NCBI GenBank assembly: GCA_902588625.1
Contig: CACIPU010000004.1
Coordinates: 1 to 64,000 of the forward strand
Length of the DNA: 64,000 nucleotides
Direction of reading: 5' to 3'
From: an uncultured Pelagibacteraceae bacterium
GTDB lineage: Bacteria; Pseudomonadota; Alphaproteobacteria; Pelagibacterales; Pelagibacteraceae
Shown piece after piece: positions 16,648-25,401 of this stretch. Both the position numbers and the translations under genes were made by a program. Numbering within the stretch: the first letter of the stretch is position 1; the number at the start of each line of letters is the position of its first letter. The notes beneath the pieces were generated by a model that was given only the letters and a program-made list of their open reading frames with translations, did no database searches and had not been told where the DNA came from.

Positions 16648-17934
16648 ATGTTGGATAAATATTTCAACTATAGAAAACATAAAACAGATTTTAAAACAGA
16701 AGTAATAGCTGGAGTGTCAACATTTTTGACAATGGCTTATATTATGTTTTTGAATCCGGTTATACTTGCTGATGGTGGGTTTGACTTTGGTGGTGTTTTC
16801 ACAGCAACAGCCCTTGCTGCGGCATTGGCTTGTTTCATAGCTGCTTTTTACGCAAAAACATGGCCTGTTGGTCTTGCGCCTGGAATGGGAATAAATGCAT
16901 TCATTGCTTATGGAGTTTGTTTGGGTATGCAATATACTCCAGCAGAAGCACTTGGTGCTGTTCTTGTAGCCGGTGTAGTGTTCTTAATAATTTCACTAAC
17001 TCCAATTAGAGCTTGGCTAATTAACTCAATTCCAAAAAGTTTAAAACTAGGAATTGGTGCAGGTATTGGTCTATTCTTAGCTATTATTGGTTTCCAATTA
17101 ATGGGACTTACTTCTGATAATCCAGTAGTACTAGTTCAACTTGGTGACCTTTCTAATCCTTTACTTCTTTTAGGTGCAGGTGCATTTATATCGATGATCG
17201 TAATGGAAAAAATGAAAATTAAAGGAAATATAATTATAGGAATTATTGCCTTTAGTATCATTGCTTGGGTTACTGGCTTAGGTAAATTTAATGGAGTAGC
17301 TTCTATGCCTCCTCCGATGACTCATTTATTTGCATTTGATTTAGGAGCTGCACTTTCAGCTTCAATGGTAACAGTAATTTTTACTCTGTTCTTCATTGAC
17401 TTTTTTGATACTGCAGGAACTTTAACGAGTGTTGCTAATGTTTCAGGAAAAATTGGAAGCAATGGTAAGATTGAAGATGTAGACAAAATGATGTTGTCAG
17501 ACAGTGTATCAACTGTTGCTGGAGCTGTAATGGGAACTAGTACGGTTACTACTTATGTTGAGTCTGCCGCTGGAGTTAAAGCTGGCGGAAGAACAGGAAT
17601 GACATCACTTGTTATAGGGATTTTATTCTTAGCAATGTTGTTCTTATCACCATTAGCTACAAGTTTACCAAAAGAGATAGATGCAGCAGCTCTTATTTAT
17701 ATTGCCACTTTATTTGTTCGTAATATTAAGGACATAGAATGGGATGATATAGGTGAAGCTGGACCTGCGGTCCTTGCAATGATTGCAATGCCATTTACTT
17801 ACTCTATTTCAAATGGAATAGCTTTAGCGTTTGTTTCTTATGCTGCTATTAAAATTTGCACAGGAAGAACAGATGTTAGTCCTGCTATTTGGGTGATTGC
17901 TATATTAAGTCTTATAAGCTTTATAGTAGGTTAA
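16648..17934 (+). CDS. NCS2 purine permease, AzgA type
   Basis: 428 aa, about 12 hydrophobic segments. Members of this NCS2 branch import adenine, guanine or hypoxanthine with protons. Recognisable signatures are the N-terminal TEVIAGVSTFLTMAYIMFLNP, GLAPGMGINAFIAYGV and the DFFDTAGTLTSVA segment, with the GTSTVTTYVESAAGVKAGGRTG motif typical of AzgA/PbuG-like proteins. It is followed by a strong bidirectional terminator and a convergent purine phosphoribosyltransferase, and lies beside a purine oxidation cluster, which supports the substrate class. Exact base unknown. Confidence 0.9.
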   Translation: MLDKYFNYRKHKTDFKTEVIAGVSTFLTMAYIMFLNPVILADGGFDFGGVFTATALAAALACFIAAFYAKTWPVGLAPGMGINAFIAYGVCLGMQYTPAEALGAVLVAGVVFLIISLTPIRAWLINSIPKSLKLGIGAGIGLFLAIIGFQLMGLTSDNPVVLVQLGDLSNPLLLLGAGAFISMIVMEKMKIKGNIIIGIIAFSIIAWVTGLGKFNGVASMPPPMTHLFAFDLGAALSASMVTVIFTLFFIDFFDTAGTLTSVANVSGKIGSNGKIEDVDKMMLSDSVSTVAGAVMGTSTVTTYVESAAGVKAGGRTGMTSLVIGILFLAMLFLSPLATSLPKEIDAAALIYIATLFVRNIKDIEWDDIGEAGPAVLAMIAMPFTYSISNGIALAFVSYAAIKICTGRTDVSPAIWVIAILSLISFIVG

Positions 17935-17954
17935 AAATTTAAATATTTTATAAG

Positions 17955-17985
17955 AAAGGGCCGGATTTATTCTGGCCCTTTTTTT
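17955..17985 (+). terminator. Bidirectional rho-independent terminator
   Basis: Inverted repeat AAAGGGCC...GGCCCTTT (arms 17955-17962 and 17974-17981), extended inward by three more pairs including a G-T, with a 5-base loop and a T-run immediately after. On the other strand A-rich flanking provides a weaker T-run. It sits exactly between the convergent permease and phosphoribosyltransferase genes. It is the clearest intrinsic terminator in the window and one of the few GC-rich stretches. Confidence 0.85.
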
Positions 17986-18508
17986 ATTTGGTGTGCTTTT
18001 TTTTTAAGTCTTCAATTCTAATTTCTTCATAATGCTCAAATGGCTGAACGATCCATGGATTATCAGACAAACGCACTGCACAATAATCAGGTTCAAAAGT
18101 TGATTTCTTTTTTTTCCATAATGTTGCTGTTTTTATATCTTCAATTTTATCCTTTATAGGTTCATAGTTTTTTAACCAATCAACACTTTTATTTAAAGTA
18201 ATTCCAGTATCAGAAAGATCATCACATAAAAGAATTTTTCCACCCATATTTTTTGCTATTGAACTCATCTCTCTAGAAAACACTATATCTCCCTGTTCGT
18301 CTTCAATTCCTTTTCCACTATAAGATTCTACAGCTAAATATGCACATTTTAATTTAAAAACCCTACTCAAGAGATCTATCATTGGGGCACCACCACGCAT
18401 TATACCAACAAGTAAAGTTGGTTTATAACCACTGTCATGAATCATGACTGCTAACTTCTCTACAGTTTTATTATATTCATCCCAAGAAAGAATTAATTTT
18501 TCTGACAT
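17984..18508 (-). CDS. Purine phosphoribosyltransferase, Gpt/Hpt-like
   Basis: 174 aa. The PRPP-binding motif ILLCDDLSDTGITL and the early LVGIMRGGAPM loop identify a type I phosphoribosyltransferase. The sequence LSDNPWIVQPFEHYEEIR near the C-terminus resembles xanthine-guanine phosphoribosyltransferases. It would convert an imported base to its nucleotide, the salvage alternative to the degradation encoded next door. Convergent with the permease. Base specificity (xanthine, guanine or hypoxanthine) cannot be fixed from sequence. Confidence 0.83.
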   Translation of the reverse strand: MSEKLILSWDEYNKTVEKLAVMIHDSGYKPTLLVGIMRGGAPMIDLLSRVFKLKCAYLAVESYSGKGIEDEQGDIVFSREMSSIAKNMGGKILLCDDLSDTGITLNKSVDWLKNYEPIKDKIEDIKTATLWKKKKSTFEPDYCAVRLSDNPWIVQPFEHYEEIRIEDLKKKHTK

Positions 18509-18559
18509 ATTAATTCTGCTATCATAGCTAAAAAAAATTAATTAAAAAGGAGAAAATTG

Positions 18560-18850
18560 ATGCCTAAAGGATATTGGTTAGCAACCTACAAAAAAATAGA
18601 AAACAAAGATAATCTTGGTAACTATGCCGCAAAAGCAACTGAGACGATAAAAAGTCATGGAGGAAACGCTCTTGTACGAGGAGGAAAATATAAATGTTTA
18701 GAGGGTAATGATTTTCCGCGAACCGTGATATGGGAATTTCCAACTTACGATGCTGCAGAAAAATGTTACAACTCAAAGGAATATCAAGAAGCCTGGAAAT
18801 TGGCAAAAAGTTCAACGGTGAGAGATCTACAGATTGTTGAAGGGGTTTAG
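18560..18850 (+). CDS. DUF1330 family protein
   Basis: 96 aa. The ATG at 18560 is chosen because AGGAG lies about 7 bases upstream; the track's TTG one codon earlier is less likely. The fold is a ferredoxin-like dimeric alpha/beta barrel typical of DUF1330: YWLATYKK, GNALVRGGKY, RTVIWEFPTYDAAEKCYNSKEYQEA. No enzymatic function is established for the family. Its position inside the purine cluster, between the phosphoribosyltransferase and PuuD genes, suggests but does not prove a role in purine use. The stop overlaps the puuD stop by 4 bases (TTAG). Confidence 0.82.
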   Translation: MPKGYWLATYKKIENKDNLGNYAAKATETIKSHGGNALVRGGKYKCLEGNDFPRTVIWEFPTYDAAEKCYNSKEYQEAWKLAKSSTVRDLQIVEGV

Positions 18851-19689
18851 CTGCTTTCTTTTTTGTTCTTCAAATTAACATAATGCTGTATTGATCCAAA
18901 AATTATTGCCAATACAAAAAGAATTATCCAATTATATTTACTATTCGAAATGAAGGATGCATGTCCGCTTAACATTATAAACAAAACTAATAATGTAATA
19001 ATATTGTTGTGAACTGATCTCACCTTTGCTCGAACTGAAAGATTTAAATCAATTTTTTCTTTTTTGAAAGCAGCTAACGCTATTTTTTTACCATTAGGAG
19101 CTATGACATGAAATACATTTAAAGTCATTATACTTCCCAAAATAATACCTGATTGCAGAAAAGCAAATCGTGGACCATAAACTTTAGTTAAAGCAAATGA
19201 AATTATTGTTCCAAAAATTAATAATAAAACTGGGAAAATAATTTTATAATTTATCAATTTAGATTTACAAATTAAATCATATATTTTCCACGAAACTACT
19301 ATTGAGACGATTGAAATTAATATTGCTATTAGAGGAGTAATATTTTCATTTACTCTTTTATCAATCATTAAAATATCAGCATTTACAAAATAAATTAATA
19401 TCAATAACGCTATACCTGATAAAAAAGTCAAATAGGAAGTATACTTCCAAATAATTACATTCTTTGGAACTTCCGGAGGTGCGCCATGATATCTGGTTAG
19501 TTTATAATAATAACCGCTGTGTTGTAAAATTCCTTCAGCTTCAGTATCTTCTGCTTTTGAATTTTTTGGCAATTTGTTATCTAGATAATTAAAAGTAAAT
19601 GATGTACCTACCCATAGTATAGCAAAAAAAACATGTCCCCATCTAAGTAAAGCTTGAGTCCATTTAGTGATATCGGGTAAGAATTCCAT
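18847..19689 (-). CDS. puuD: PuuD-type membrane urate hydroxylase, short form
   Basis: 280 aa with about 8 hydrophobic segments. The N-terminal WTQALLRWGHVFFAILWVGTSF, the YYYKLTRYHG segment and the GSIMTLNVFHVIAPNGKK segment match the integral membrane domain of PuuD, which oxidises urate to 5-hydroxyisourate. Several His residues in predicted membrane segments could bind heme. Many PuuD proteins carry a C-terminal cytochrome c domain; none is present here and no CxxCH occurs. The reading is strongly supported by neighbours: xanthine dehydrogenase makes urate and HIU hydrolase consumes the product. Adjacent to guaD without a gap. Confidence 0.83.
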   Translation of the reverse strand: MEFLPDITKWTQALLRWGHVFFAILWVGTSFTFNYLDNKLPKNSKAEDTEAEGILQHSGYYYKLTRYHGAPPEVPKNVIIWKYTSYLTFLSGIALLILIYFVNADILMIDKRVNENITPLIAILISIVSIVVSWKIYDLICKSKLINYKIIFPVLLLIFGTIISFALTKVYGPRFAFLQSGIILGSIMTLNVFHVIAPNGKKIALAAFKKEKIDLNLSVRAKVRSVHNNIITLLVLFIMLSGHASFISNSKYNWIILFVLAIIFGSIQHYVNLKNKKESS

Positions 19690-20154
19690 TTAATATTTAA
19701 CCTTATCTGTTTTTTTGTCCCACAGTTCAAATGCTTTCAAAGCTTCATCTCTCATCATTTGATGCATAGGAATCTTTCTCTCTTTTATAGTCTTGTTTAA
19801 TTCTTCATAAATTAAGGCATCAGAAAAATCAATCTTCTGGGCATCGCTTCTTGTGTTAGCGTAATAAACTTTATTTAGTCTAGCCCAATAGATAGCGGAT
19901 AAACACATAGGGCATGGTTCACATGTCGTATACAAATCGCAGCCTTCTAAGCTAAAATTATTTAAATCTTTACATGCAATTCTAATTGCTGCAATTTCTG
20001 CATGTGATGTAGGATCGTTAGCTAGAGTAACAGTATTAAAACCCTCAGAAATAATTTTGTTATTTTTAACAATTACTGCACCAAAAGGCCCAGTACCACT
20101 ATTAACACTTTTAATTGAAAGCTCAATTGCTCTTATCATAAACTTGTTACTCAT
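19690..20154 (-). CDS. guaD: Guanine deaminase, cytidine deaminase fold
   Basis: 154 aa. The zinc-site motifs are SHAEIAAIR (His and catalytic Glu) and CEPCPMCLSAIYWARL (two Cys ligands). The C-terminal IPMHQMMRDEALKAFELW matches the Bacillus-type guanine deaminase tail, which separates it from tRNA adenosine deaminase TadA. It converts guanine to xanthine, feeding the xanthine dehydrogenase encoded just upstream; the start overlaps the xdhB end by 4 bases. Context makes guanine the likely substrate. Confidence 0.87.
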   Translation of the reverse strand: MSNKFMIRAIELSIKSVNSGTGPFGAVIVKNNKIISEGFNTVTLANDPTSHAEIAAIRIACKDLNNFSLEGCDLYTTCEPCPMCLSAIYWARLNKVYYANTRSDAQKIDFSDALIYEELNKTIKERKIPMHQMMRDEALKAFELWDKKTDKVKY

Positions 20155-22460
20155 ATTTTCCTTTTTAGTTTATTTATACTCATTAAAATTTTTTCTGGTG
20201 TAGCTGGAGCATCAAGTTTTGGATTTATATTATAATTACTCACTGATGCTATAGCATTTTTAATAGCAAAAAAAACAGACATAGCATTCATTAATGGTGG
20301 TTCACCTGTAGTTTTGGATTTATTAATTACACTTTCATTATTTATGCCTTTTTTATAAATCTCTACATTAAACTTTTCTGGCATATCACTCGCACTAGGT
20401 ATTTTATAAGTTGACGGTGAGTGAGTTGTAAGTACACCATTAGATTTCCAATTTACTTCTTCCATTGTTAACCATCCAGCTCCTTGAACATAACCACCTT
20501 CTATTTGTCCTAATTCAATTGCAGGGTTAATAGCTTTGCCTGCATCATGTAAAATATCAACTTGTAATATTTTATTTTCCCCTGTTAGTATATCTATTAC
20601 TACTTCACTTACTGCTGCACCATAAGCAAAGTATAAAAATGGTCTTCCAGTAAAAGTTTTTTTGTCAAAATAAATTTTGGGTGTTGTATAAAAACCAGAA
20701 GAAGATAATGAAACTCTATTAAAGTAAGCTTCTTTAATTAACTGATTAAATTTAAAAGATTTACCTTTAAACTTTACCATTCCATTTTCATAAATTCCCT
20801 CACTATTTTTAATTTTATACTTACGCTTTACAAACGCTTTTAAATTCATTTTTATTTTATAAATCGCATTTAACATGGCAGCTCCATTTAAATCTGTAGT
20901 AGAACTTGCTGCGCTAGCTGATGTATTCGGAACTTTATCAGTACGAGTTGCTGAAACTTTAATTTTACTAAATGGTAACCCTAAGGCGTGTGCTGCCAAT
21001 TGTGCTATTTTTGTATATGTGCCTTGGCCCATTTCAATTGCTCCAGTATTTACGTGAACACTTCCATCATTAAAATAAATATGCACAAGTGCTCCTGCTT
21101 GATTTAAGTGCCAAGTTGTAAAACTAATTCCAAACTTGACTGGAGTAATAGAAATACCTTTTTTAATATATCTATTTTCAGCATTAAACTTTTTTATACT
21201 TAATTGCCTACTTTTATAGTTTGAAGATTTTAAAAGTTGATCAAACATATCTTGGATTATGTTATCTTCTATCTTCATATTGTAATGAGTAATATTTTTT
21301 TTCTTTTTTTGATAAAAATTTCTTCGTCTAATCTCTGATGGGTCTTTTTTAAGTGAGTTTGCAATATGGTCAATAATATTTTCAATAACCATCATGCCTT
21401 GATTGCCACCAAAGCCACGGAAAGCCGTGTTAGAAGCTGTATTTGTTTTACAAAGATAGTTCTCAATTAAAATATTCTCAAGAAAGTAAGCATTATCTAT
21501 ATGTAATAAAGCTCTTTCATTGATTGCTCCTGAAAGATCTGGAGAAATTCCACATCTAGATGCAAGTTTTACTTTCAAACCCTTAATAATACCTAGTTCA
21601 TCAAAACCAACTTCATATTCAGAATAAAAATCATGTCTTTTTCCTGTAATAATAATATCATCGTCACGATCTATTCTAAGTTTAACTGGACATTTAGTTT
21701 TTTTTGCAAGTAAAGTACAAATTGCTGCAAATATGAATGACTGAGTTTCTTTTCCACCAAAACCGCCTCCGATTCTTCTAGTTTCAACTGTAATGCTGTT
21801 ACTTTTTTGGTTTAGCATTTTTGCTACTATTTGTTGTGTTTCGCTTGGGTGCTGAGTAGATGAATAAACTTTAAAGTCACTGTCTTCTTGAGGAATTACA
21901 AAAGCTGTCTGACCTTCAAGTGCAAAATGTTCTTGGCTACCTGTGGTAAAGTTGCCTTTTAATTGATGTTTTGATCTTTGAATCTCTTTTAGCGCATCTC
22001 CTTTTTTTACTATTCTTTCTTTCAAAACATAAGATTTTTTTCTTAAAGCCTCTTTAATAGTAGTTATTGTTTTTAATGTTTTATAAGTTATTTTTGCCTT
22101 TAACACAGCCTTTCTTGCTAACTCGGTTGTTGTCGCAGCCACCGCAAATAAGGGTGCTCCAAAGTATTTGGGATTTTTAGTAAATATTGGATCTCCATCG
22201 TATACAGGGCCAACATCATTTCTTCCAATAATATCATCTGAAGTAACCACAGCAATTACCCCTTGGCTTTTAATTACTTCTTCCAGATTCATTTTCTTGA
22301 TTATAGCATGGGCTTTTTTACTCCAACCTATAGCTCCATAAATAGTATTTGGATACTCAGGAATATCATCTATGTAATGTGCTTTTCCACTTACATGTTT
22401 TATTCCACTTTCATGAGGTCTTTTTTCATTAATAAAAATCTCTTTTTTAGTTTTGAGCAT
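20151..22460 (-). CDS. xdhB: Xanthine dehydrogenase molybdopterin subunit
   Basis: 769 aa, the size of the separate large subunit in bacterial XdhAB enzymes that oxidise hypoxanthine and xanthine to urate. Motifs include GKAHYIDDIPEY, GSQEHFALEGQ, RRIGGGFGGKE, NTAFRGFGGNQG, GAIEMGQGTYTK and the catalytic Mo-site Glu in TTGEPPLMNA. It overlaps the small-subunit gene upstream by 14 bases. The accessory protein XdhC, which inserts the sulfurated cofactor, is not in the window. Confident. Confidence 0.92.
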   Translation of the reverse strand: MLKTKKEIFINEKRPHESGIKHVSGKAHYIDDIPEYPNTIYGAIGWSKKAHAIIKKMNLEEVIKSQGVIAVVTSDDIIGRNDVGPVYDGDPIFTKNPKYFGAPLFAVAATTTELARKAVLKAKITYKTLKTITTIKEALRKKSYVLKERIVKKGDALKEIQRSKHQLKGNFTTGSQEHFALEGQTAFVIPQEDSDFKVYSSTQHPSETQQIVAKMLNQKSNSITVETRRIGGGFGGKETQSFIFAAICTLLAKKTKCPVKLRIDRDDDIIITGKRHDFYSEYEVGFDELGIIKGLKVKLASRCGISPDLSGAINERALLHIDNAYFLENILIENYLCKTNTASNTAFRGFGGNQGMMVIENIIDHIANSLKKDPSEIRRRNFYQKKKKNITHYNMKIEDNIIQDMFDQLLKSSNYKSRQLSIKKFNAENRYIKKGISITPVKFGISFTTWHLNQAGALVHIYFNDGSVHVNTGAIEMGQGTYTKIAQLAAHALGLPFSKIKVSATRTDKVPNTSASAASSTTDLNGAAMLNAIYKIKMNLKAFVKRKYKIKNSEGIYENGMVKFKGKSFKFNQLIKEAYFNRVSLSSSGFYTTPKIYFDKKTFTGRPFLYFAYGAAVSEVVIDILTGENKILQVDILHDAGKAINPAIELGQIEGGYVQGAGWLTMEEVNWKSNGVLTTHSPSTYKIPSASDMPEKFNVEIYKKGINNESVINKSKTTGEPPLMNAMSVFFAIKNAIASVSNYNINPKLDAPATPEKILMSINKLKRKI

Positions 22461-23892
22461 ATATTCCTATTATTTTTTTTTGTTTCACTTCGACATACAA
22501 TTTTTCAAGTAAATTTTTTGCTACTTGCATACGATACTGTCCACTTGCTCGCATGTCACCAATTGGCTTAAAATCTTCGTCTAAAGCATCTTTGGCTTTA
22601 TTGATAATTTTTTCTGTAAATAAGGATTTTAAAAGAATTTTTTCACAATGGGTTGCTCTCTTGGGTATTGCTGCCATACCACCATATGCAATTTTTATAT
22701 CTTCAATTTTATTCTTTACAATTTTAAAATTAAAAGCTGCACAGACAGATGATATATCATCATCAAATCTCTTAGAAACTTTGTATGCTTTAAAAATATT
22801 ATTTTCTACTAAAGGAATCTTAATAGAATGAATAAATTGGCCTTTTTTTAATTTAGTTTGTCTGTAACTAATAAAAAATTTATTAAGAAGTAAAGTTTTA
22901 GTTTTTTTTAAATCTTGTAAAACTATTTCTGCATTTAATGATAGTAATAAAGGAAGACAATCTCCTATTGGTGATGCTGTAGCTATATTTCCTGCTATTG
23001 TTCCAACATTACGTATTTGTGGAGAACCATATCGTTTAAGAATTTTCGTAAAATCCGGATAGTATTCTTTTATATAAATTTCGAAATCAATTAAAGGTGT
23101 TGATGCTCCTACTTCGATATAACTGTTATCATTTTTTATATAATTTAATTCTTTAACTGAATTCAAATAAATAATTGAATTAATATCCTTTCTTTTTTTT
23201 GTAACATTCAAGGATAAATCTGTACCTCCACTAAGAAAATCAGAATCATTATTTTTTTTAAGTATTTTTTTTAATTCTTCCAAATATCTTGGTGCGAAAT
23301 ATTTTTTTTCTTCCTTAAAAATAGCTATACTTTTAGTATTTATTTTTTTTATTAATTTTAAAGTATTATTTTCATTTTTTGTAAAATGATCAATTTTTTT
23401 TTTATTTTTTAAACTTTTGGCTGCTTTAATAATGGGAGAATAACCTGTGCATCGACAAAGGTTACCTGCTATTGTATCTTTGATAGTCTCATCCTTAAAT
23501 TTAGAATTATTTTTGAACATCGAAAATAAAGACATAACGAATCCAGGAGTGCAGAAACCACATTGACTACCATGAAACTTTACCATGGCCTCTTGTACTG
23601 GATGTAAAGACCCATCTTTTGAGATGAGATCTTCAACAAGTATTAATTGTTTTCCTTGCAAGGTAGGTAAAAAAGTTATGCAAGAATTTACTGCTCTGTA
23701 ATTCATTTGATTATTTTTAAAATCACATAAAATAACTGTACATGCACCACAACCACCTTCAGCGCATCCTTCTTTTGTTCCAGTTTTTTTCAATTGTGTT
23801 CTTATATAGTTAAGTAGTGTTTCATTTGGATCAGGATTTTTAATTTCTATAATTCGATTATTGTGAACAAAACTAATAATATTAGAAATCAT
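22447..23892 (-). CDS. xdhA: Xanthine dehydrogenase FeS/FAD subunit
   Basis: 481 aa from the ATG at 23892 (MISNIISF), which forms TAATG with the stop of the upstream gene; the longer ORF to 23922 would intrude into it. The plant-type 2Fe-2S domain shows CAEGGCGACTVI, the second cluster CGFCTPGFVMS plus LCRCTGYSPI, and the FAD domain LSGGTDLSLNV, RNVGTIAGNIATASPIGD and DMRASGQYRM. It passes electrons from the molybdenum subunit to FAD and NAD. Cotranscribed with uraH upstream and xdhB downstream. Confident. Confidence 0.92.
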   Translation of the reverse strand: MISNIISFVHNNRIIEIKNPDPNETLLNYIRTQLKKTGTKEGCAEGGCGACTVILCDFKNNQMNYRAVNSCITFLPTLQGKQLILVEDLISKDGSLHPVQEAMVKFHGSQCGFCTPGFVMSLFSMFKNNSKFKDETIKDTIAGNLCRCTGYSPIIKAAKSLKNKKKIDHFTKNENNTLKLIKKINTKSIAIFKEEKKYFAPRYLEELKKILKKNNDSDFLSGGTDLSLNVTKKRKDINSIIYLNSVKELNYIKNDNSYIEVGASTPLIDFEIYIKEYYPDFTKILKRYGSPQIRNVGTIAGNIATASPIGDCLPLLLSLNAEIVLQDLKKTKTLLLNKFFISYRQTKLKKGQFIHSIKIPLVENNIFKAYKVSKRFDDDISSVCAAFNFKIVKNKIEDIKIAYGGMAAIPKRATHCEKILLKSLFTEKIINKAKDALDEDFKPIGDMRASGQYRMQVAKNLLEKLYVEVKQKKIIGIYAQN

Positions 23893-24233
23893 TAGCTTCC
23901 TCGGTAAGTAGAATAAGCCCAAGGAGAAACTAATAATGGTATGTGGTATTTTTCCTTTGGATTTGAAACGCCAAACTTAATTGAAACATCATTAAGAAAT
24001 TTTGGATTTTTTAATTCTATTATCTTTTCGAAATATTCTCCAACGTGAAAAACTAGTTCATAATTTCCGGTTTTAATAGTGTTTACTAAAACTTCATCAG
24101 GTCTACCATCTTCATTTAAAATAATTGATTTAATTTTTTCTTTTTTATCTGAAATAAAATATATATCAACTTTCATGCCTTTTGCAGGTTTTCCAGAATA
24201 AGTGTCTAAAGCATGTGTTGTTAATTTAGTCAT
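23892..24233 (-). CDS. uraH: 5-hydroxyisourate hydrolase
   Basis: 113 aa transthyretin-like protein. The N-terminal LTTHALDTYSGKPA with the catalytic His, the GRPDE turn and the C-terminal signature YRGS are all present. It hydrolyses 5-hydroxyisourate, the urate oxidation product, to OHCU. It is first in the leftward uraH-xdhA-xdhB-guaD-puuD run, and lies 38 bases from the divergent uraD gene that encodes the next enzyme. Confident. Confidence 0.93.
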   Translation of the reverse strand: MTKLTTHALDTYSGKPAKGMKVDIYFISDKKEKIKSIILNEDGRPDEVLVNTIKTGNYELVFHVGEYFEKIIELKNPKFLNDVSIKFGVSNPKEKYHIPLLVSPWAYSTYRGS

Positions 24234-24271
24234 AAAATATTATTACTATAATATACATATTAACAAAAAAA

Positions 24272-24778
24272 ATGTTCAATAAAATAGACAAGCTATCTGA
24301 AACCGAATTTACTGAAGTTTTTGGTAATATTTTTGAAAATGCAAGCTGGATAGCTGTAAGATTATATAAACAAAAACCCTTTTATAACTTTAATAATTTG
24401 TGTAAAAAAATGATCTCTATATTTGAAGAATCTGATAACCAGAGTAAATTAAAAATTCTGAATTCGCACCCCGATCTTGCTAATAAAACAAAAATAGGTT
24501 CTTTAACTCTCGATTCAAATAAAGAGCAAGCAAGTGCTGGGTTAGATCAATGTAATGAAGAAGAATTTAATGAATTTAAAAATTTAAATATAAAATATAA
24601 AAATAATTTTGGTTTCCCTTTTATTCTAGCTGTTAAAGGAAAAAATAAGTTGGAAATCTTGGACAATTTTAAAAGAAGAATTGTTTCTGATAAGCAAGTT
24701 GAATTTGATGAGGCTATTAAGCAAGTAAAAGAAATTGCAAACTTGCGTTTAATTGAATTAAAAAAAAGATTTACTTAA
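24272..24778 (+). CDS. uraD: OHCU decarboxylase
   Basis: 168 aa. The motif LNSHPDLANK carries the catalytic His, and ASAGLDQCNEEEF plus FGFPFILAVKGK and RRIVSD are family signatures. The enzyme decarboxylates OHCU to (S)-allantoin, completing conversion of urate. It is divergent from uraH across only 38 bases, so the two steps probably share a control region. No allantoinase or later enzyme is in the window, so what becomes of allantoin is not shown. The stop overlaps the DNA glycosylase stop by 4 bases (TTAA). Confidence 0.92.
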   Translation: MFNKIDKLSETEFTEVFGNIFENASWIAVRLYKQKPFYNFNNLCKKMISIFEESDNQSKLKILNSHPDLANKTKIGSLTLDSNKEQASAGLDQCNEEEFNEFKNLNIKYKNNFGFPFILAVKGKNKLEILDNFKRRIVSDKQVEFDEAIKQVKEIANLRLIELKKRFT

Positions 24779-25401
24779 TATTCAACGTCAGTTGGATCTA
24801 TACTCCTCCACATATACCATGTAAAAACAGTTCTATAACCTGAGTGTAATTTAGAAATTTTTTCTAAAAATCGGTTACTAGGTGGATATGAAACTTTATA
24901 ATTTTTTGAAATAGCTCTAAGCAAACCAATATCTTTAACTGGGAATATATCTGATCTATTTAGATTAAACATTAAAAACATTTCCGCACTCCATACACCT
25001 AATCCTTTTAATTTTGTAATATAATCAATGGCATCAGCATTATTCATTTTTTTAATTTTTTTAATTTCAAAAGTTTTATCTTTAAAAGCTTTTGAAATAA
25101 TTTTAAGGTAACTAATTTTTTGGCGAGACAAACCAGCACTTTTAAGTTCTCGGGAGGATATTTTTAATACAACTTTAGGCTCTATTTTTTTTCTACATTT
25201 TTTTGAAAATTTAAACCAAATAGAGTCAGCGCTTGCAACAGATACTTGCTGTCCTACTATGGTTCTGCATAGAGAAAAAAAAGGATTATTTTTAGTTGCT
25301 AAATAACCTTTTTTATATTTCTTTATAATTTTTCTTACAACCGGATCTCTTCTAGATAAAATTTTTTTTGCCTTATACCAATATGATGGGGGTTTTTTCA
25401 T
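24775..25401 (-). CDS. DNA-3-methyladenine glycosylase II family (AlkA-like)
   Basis: 208 aa HhH-GPD protein that would remove alkylated bases. Visible are TIVGQQVSVASADSIW, the helix-hairpin-helix LKGLGVWSAEMFLMF, and the catalytic Asp in IFPVKDIGLLRA. Length and architecture match the short bacterial AlkA/Mag form lacking the N-terminal domain of E. coli AlkA. It overlaps the DMT transporter gene by 4 bases upstream, so is probably cotranscribed with it. Confidence 0.87.
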   Translation of the reverse strand: MKKPPSYWYKAKKILSRRDPVVRKIIKKYKKGYLATKNNPFFSLCRTIVGQQVSVASADSIWFKFSKKCRKKIEPKVVLKISSRELKSAGLSRQKISYLKIISKAFKDKTFEIKKIKKMNNADAIDYITKLKGLGVWSAEMFLMFNLNRSDIFPVKDIGLLRAISKNYKVSYPPSNRFLEKISKLHSGYRTVFTWYMWRSIDPTDVEY

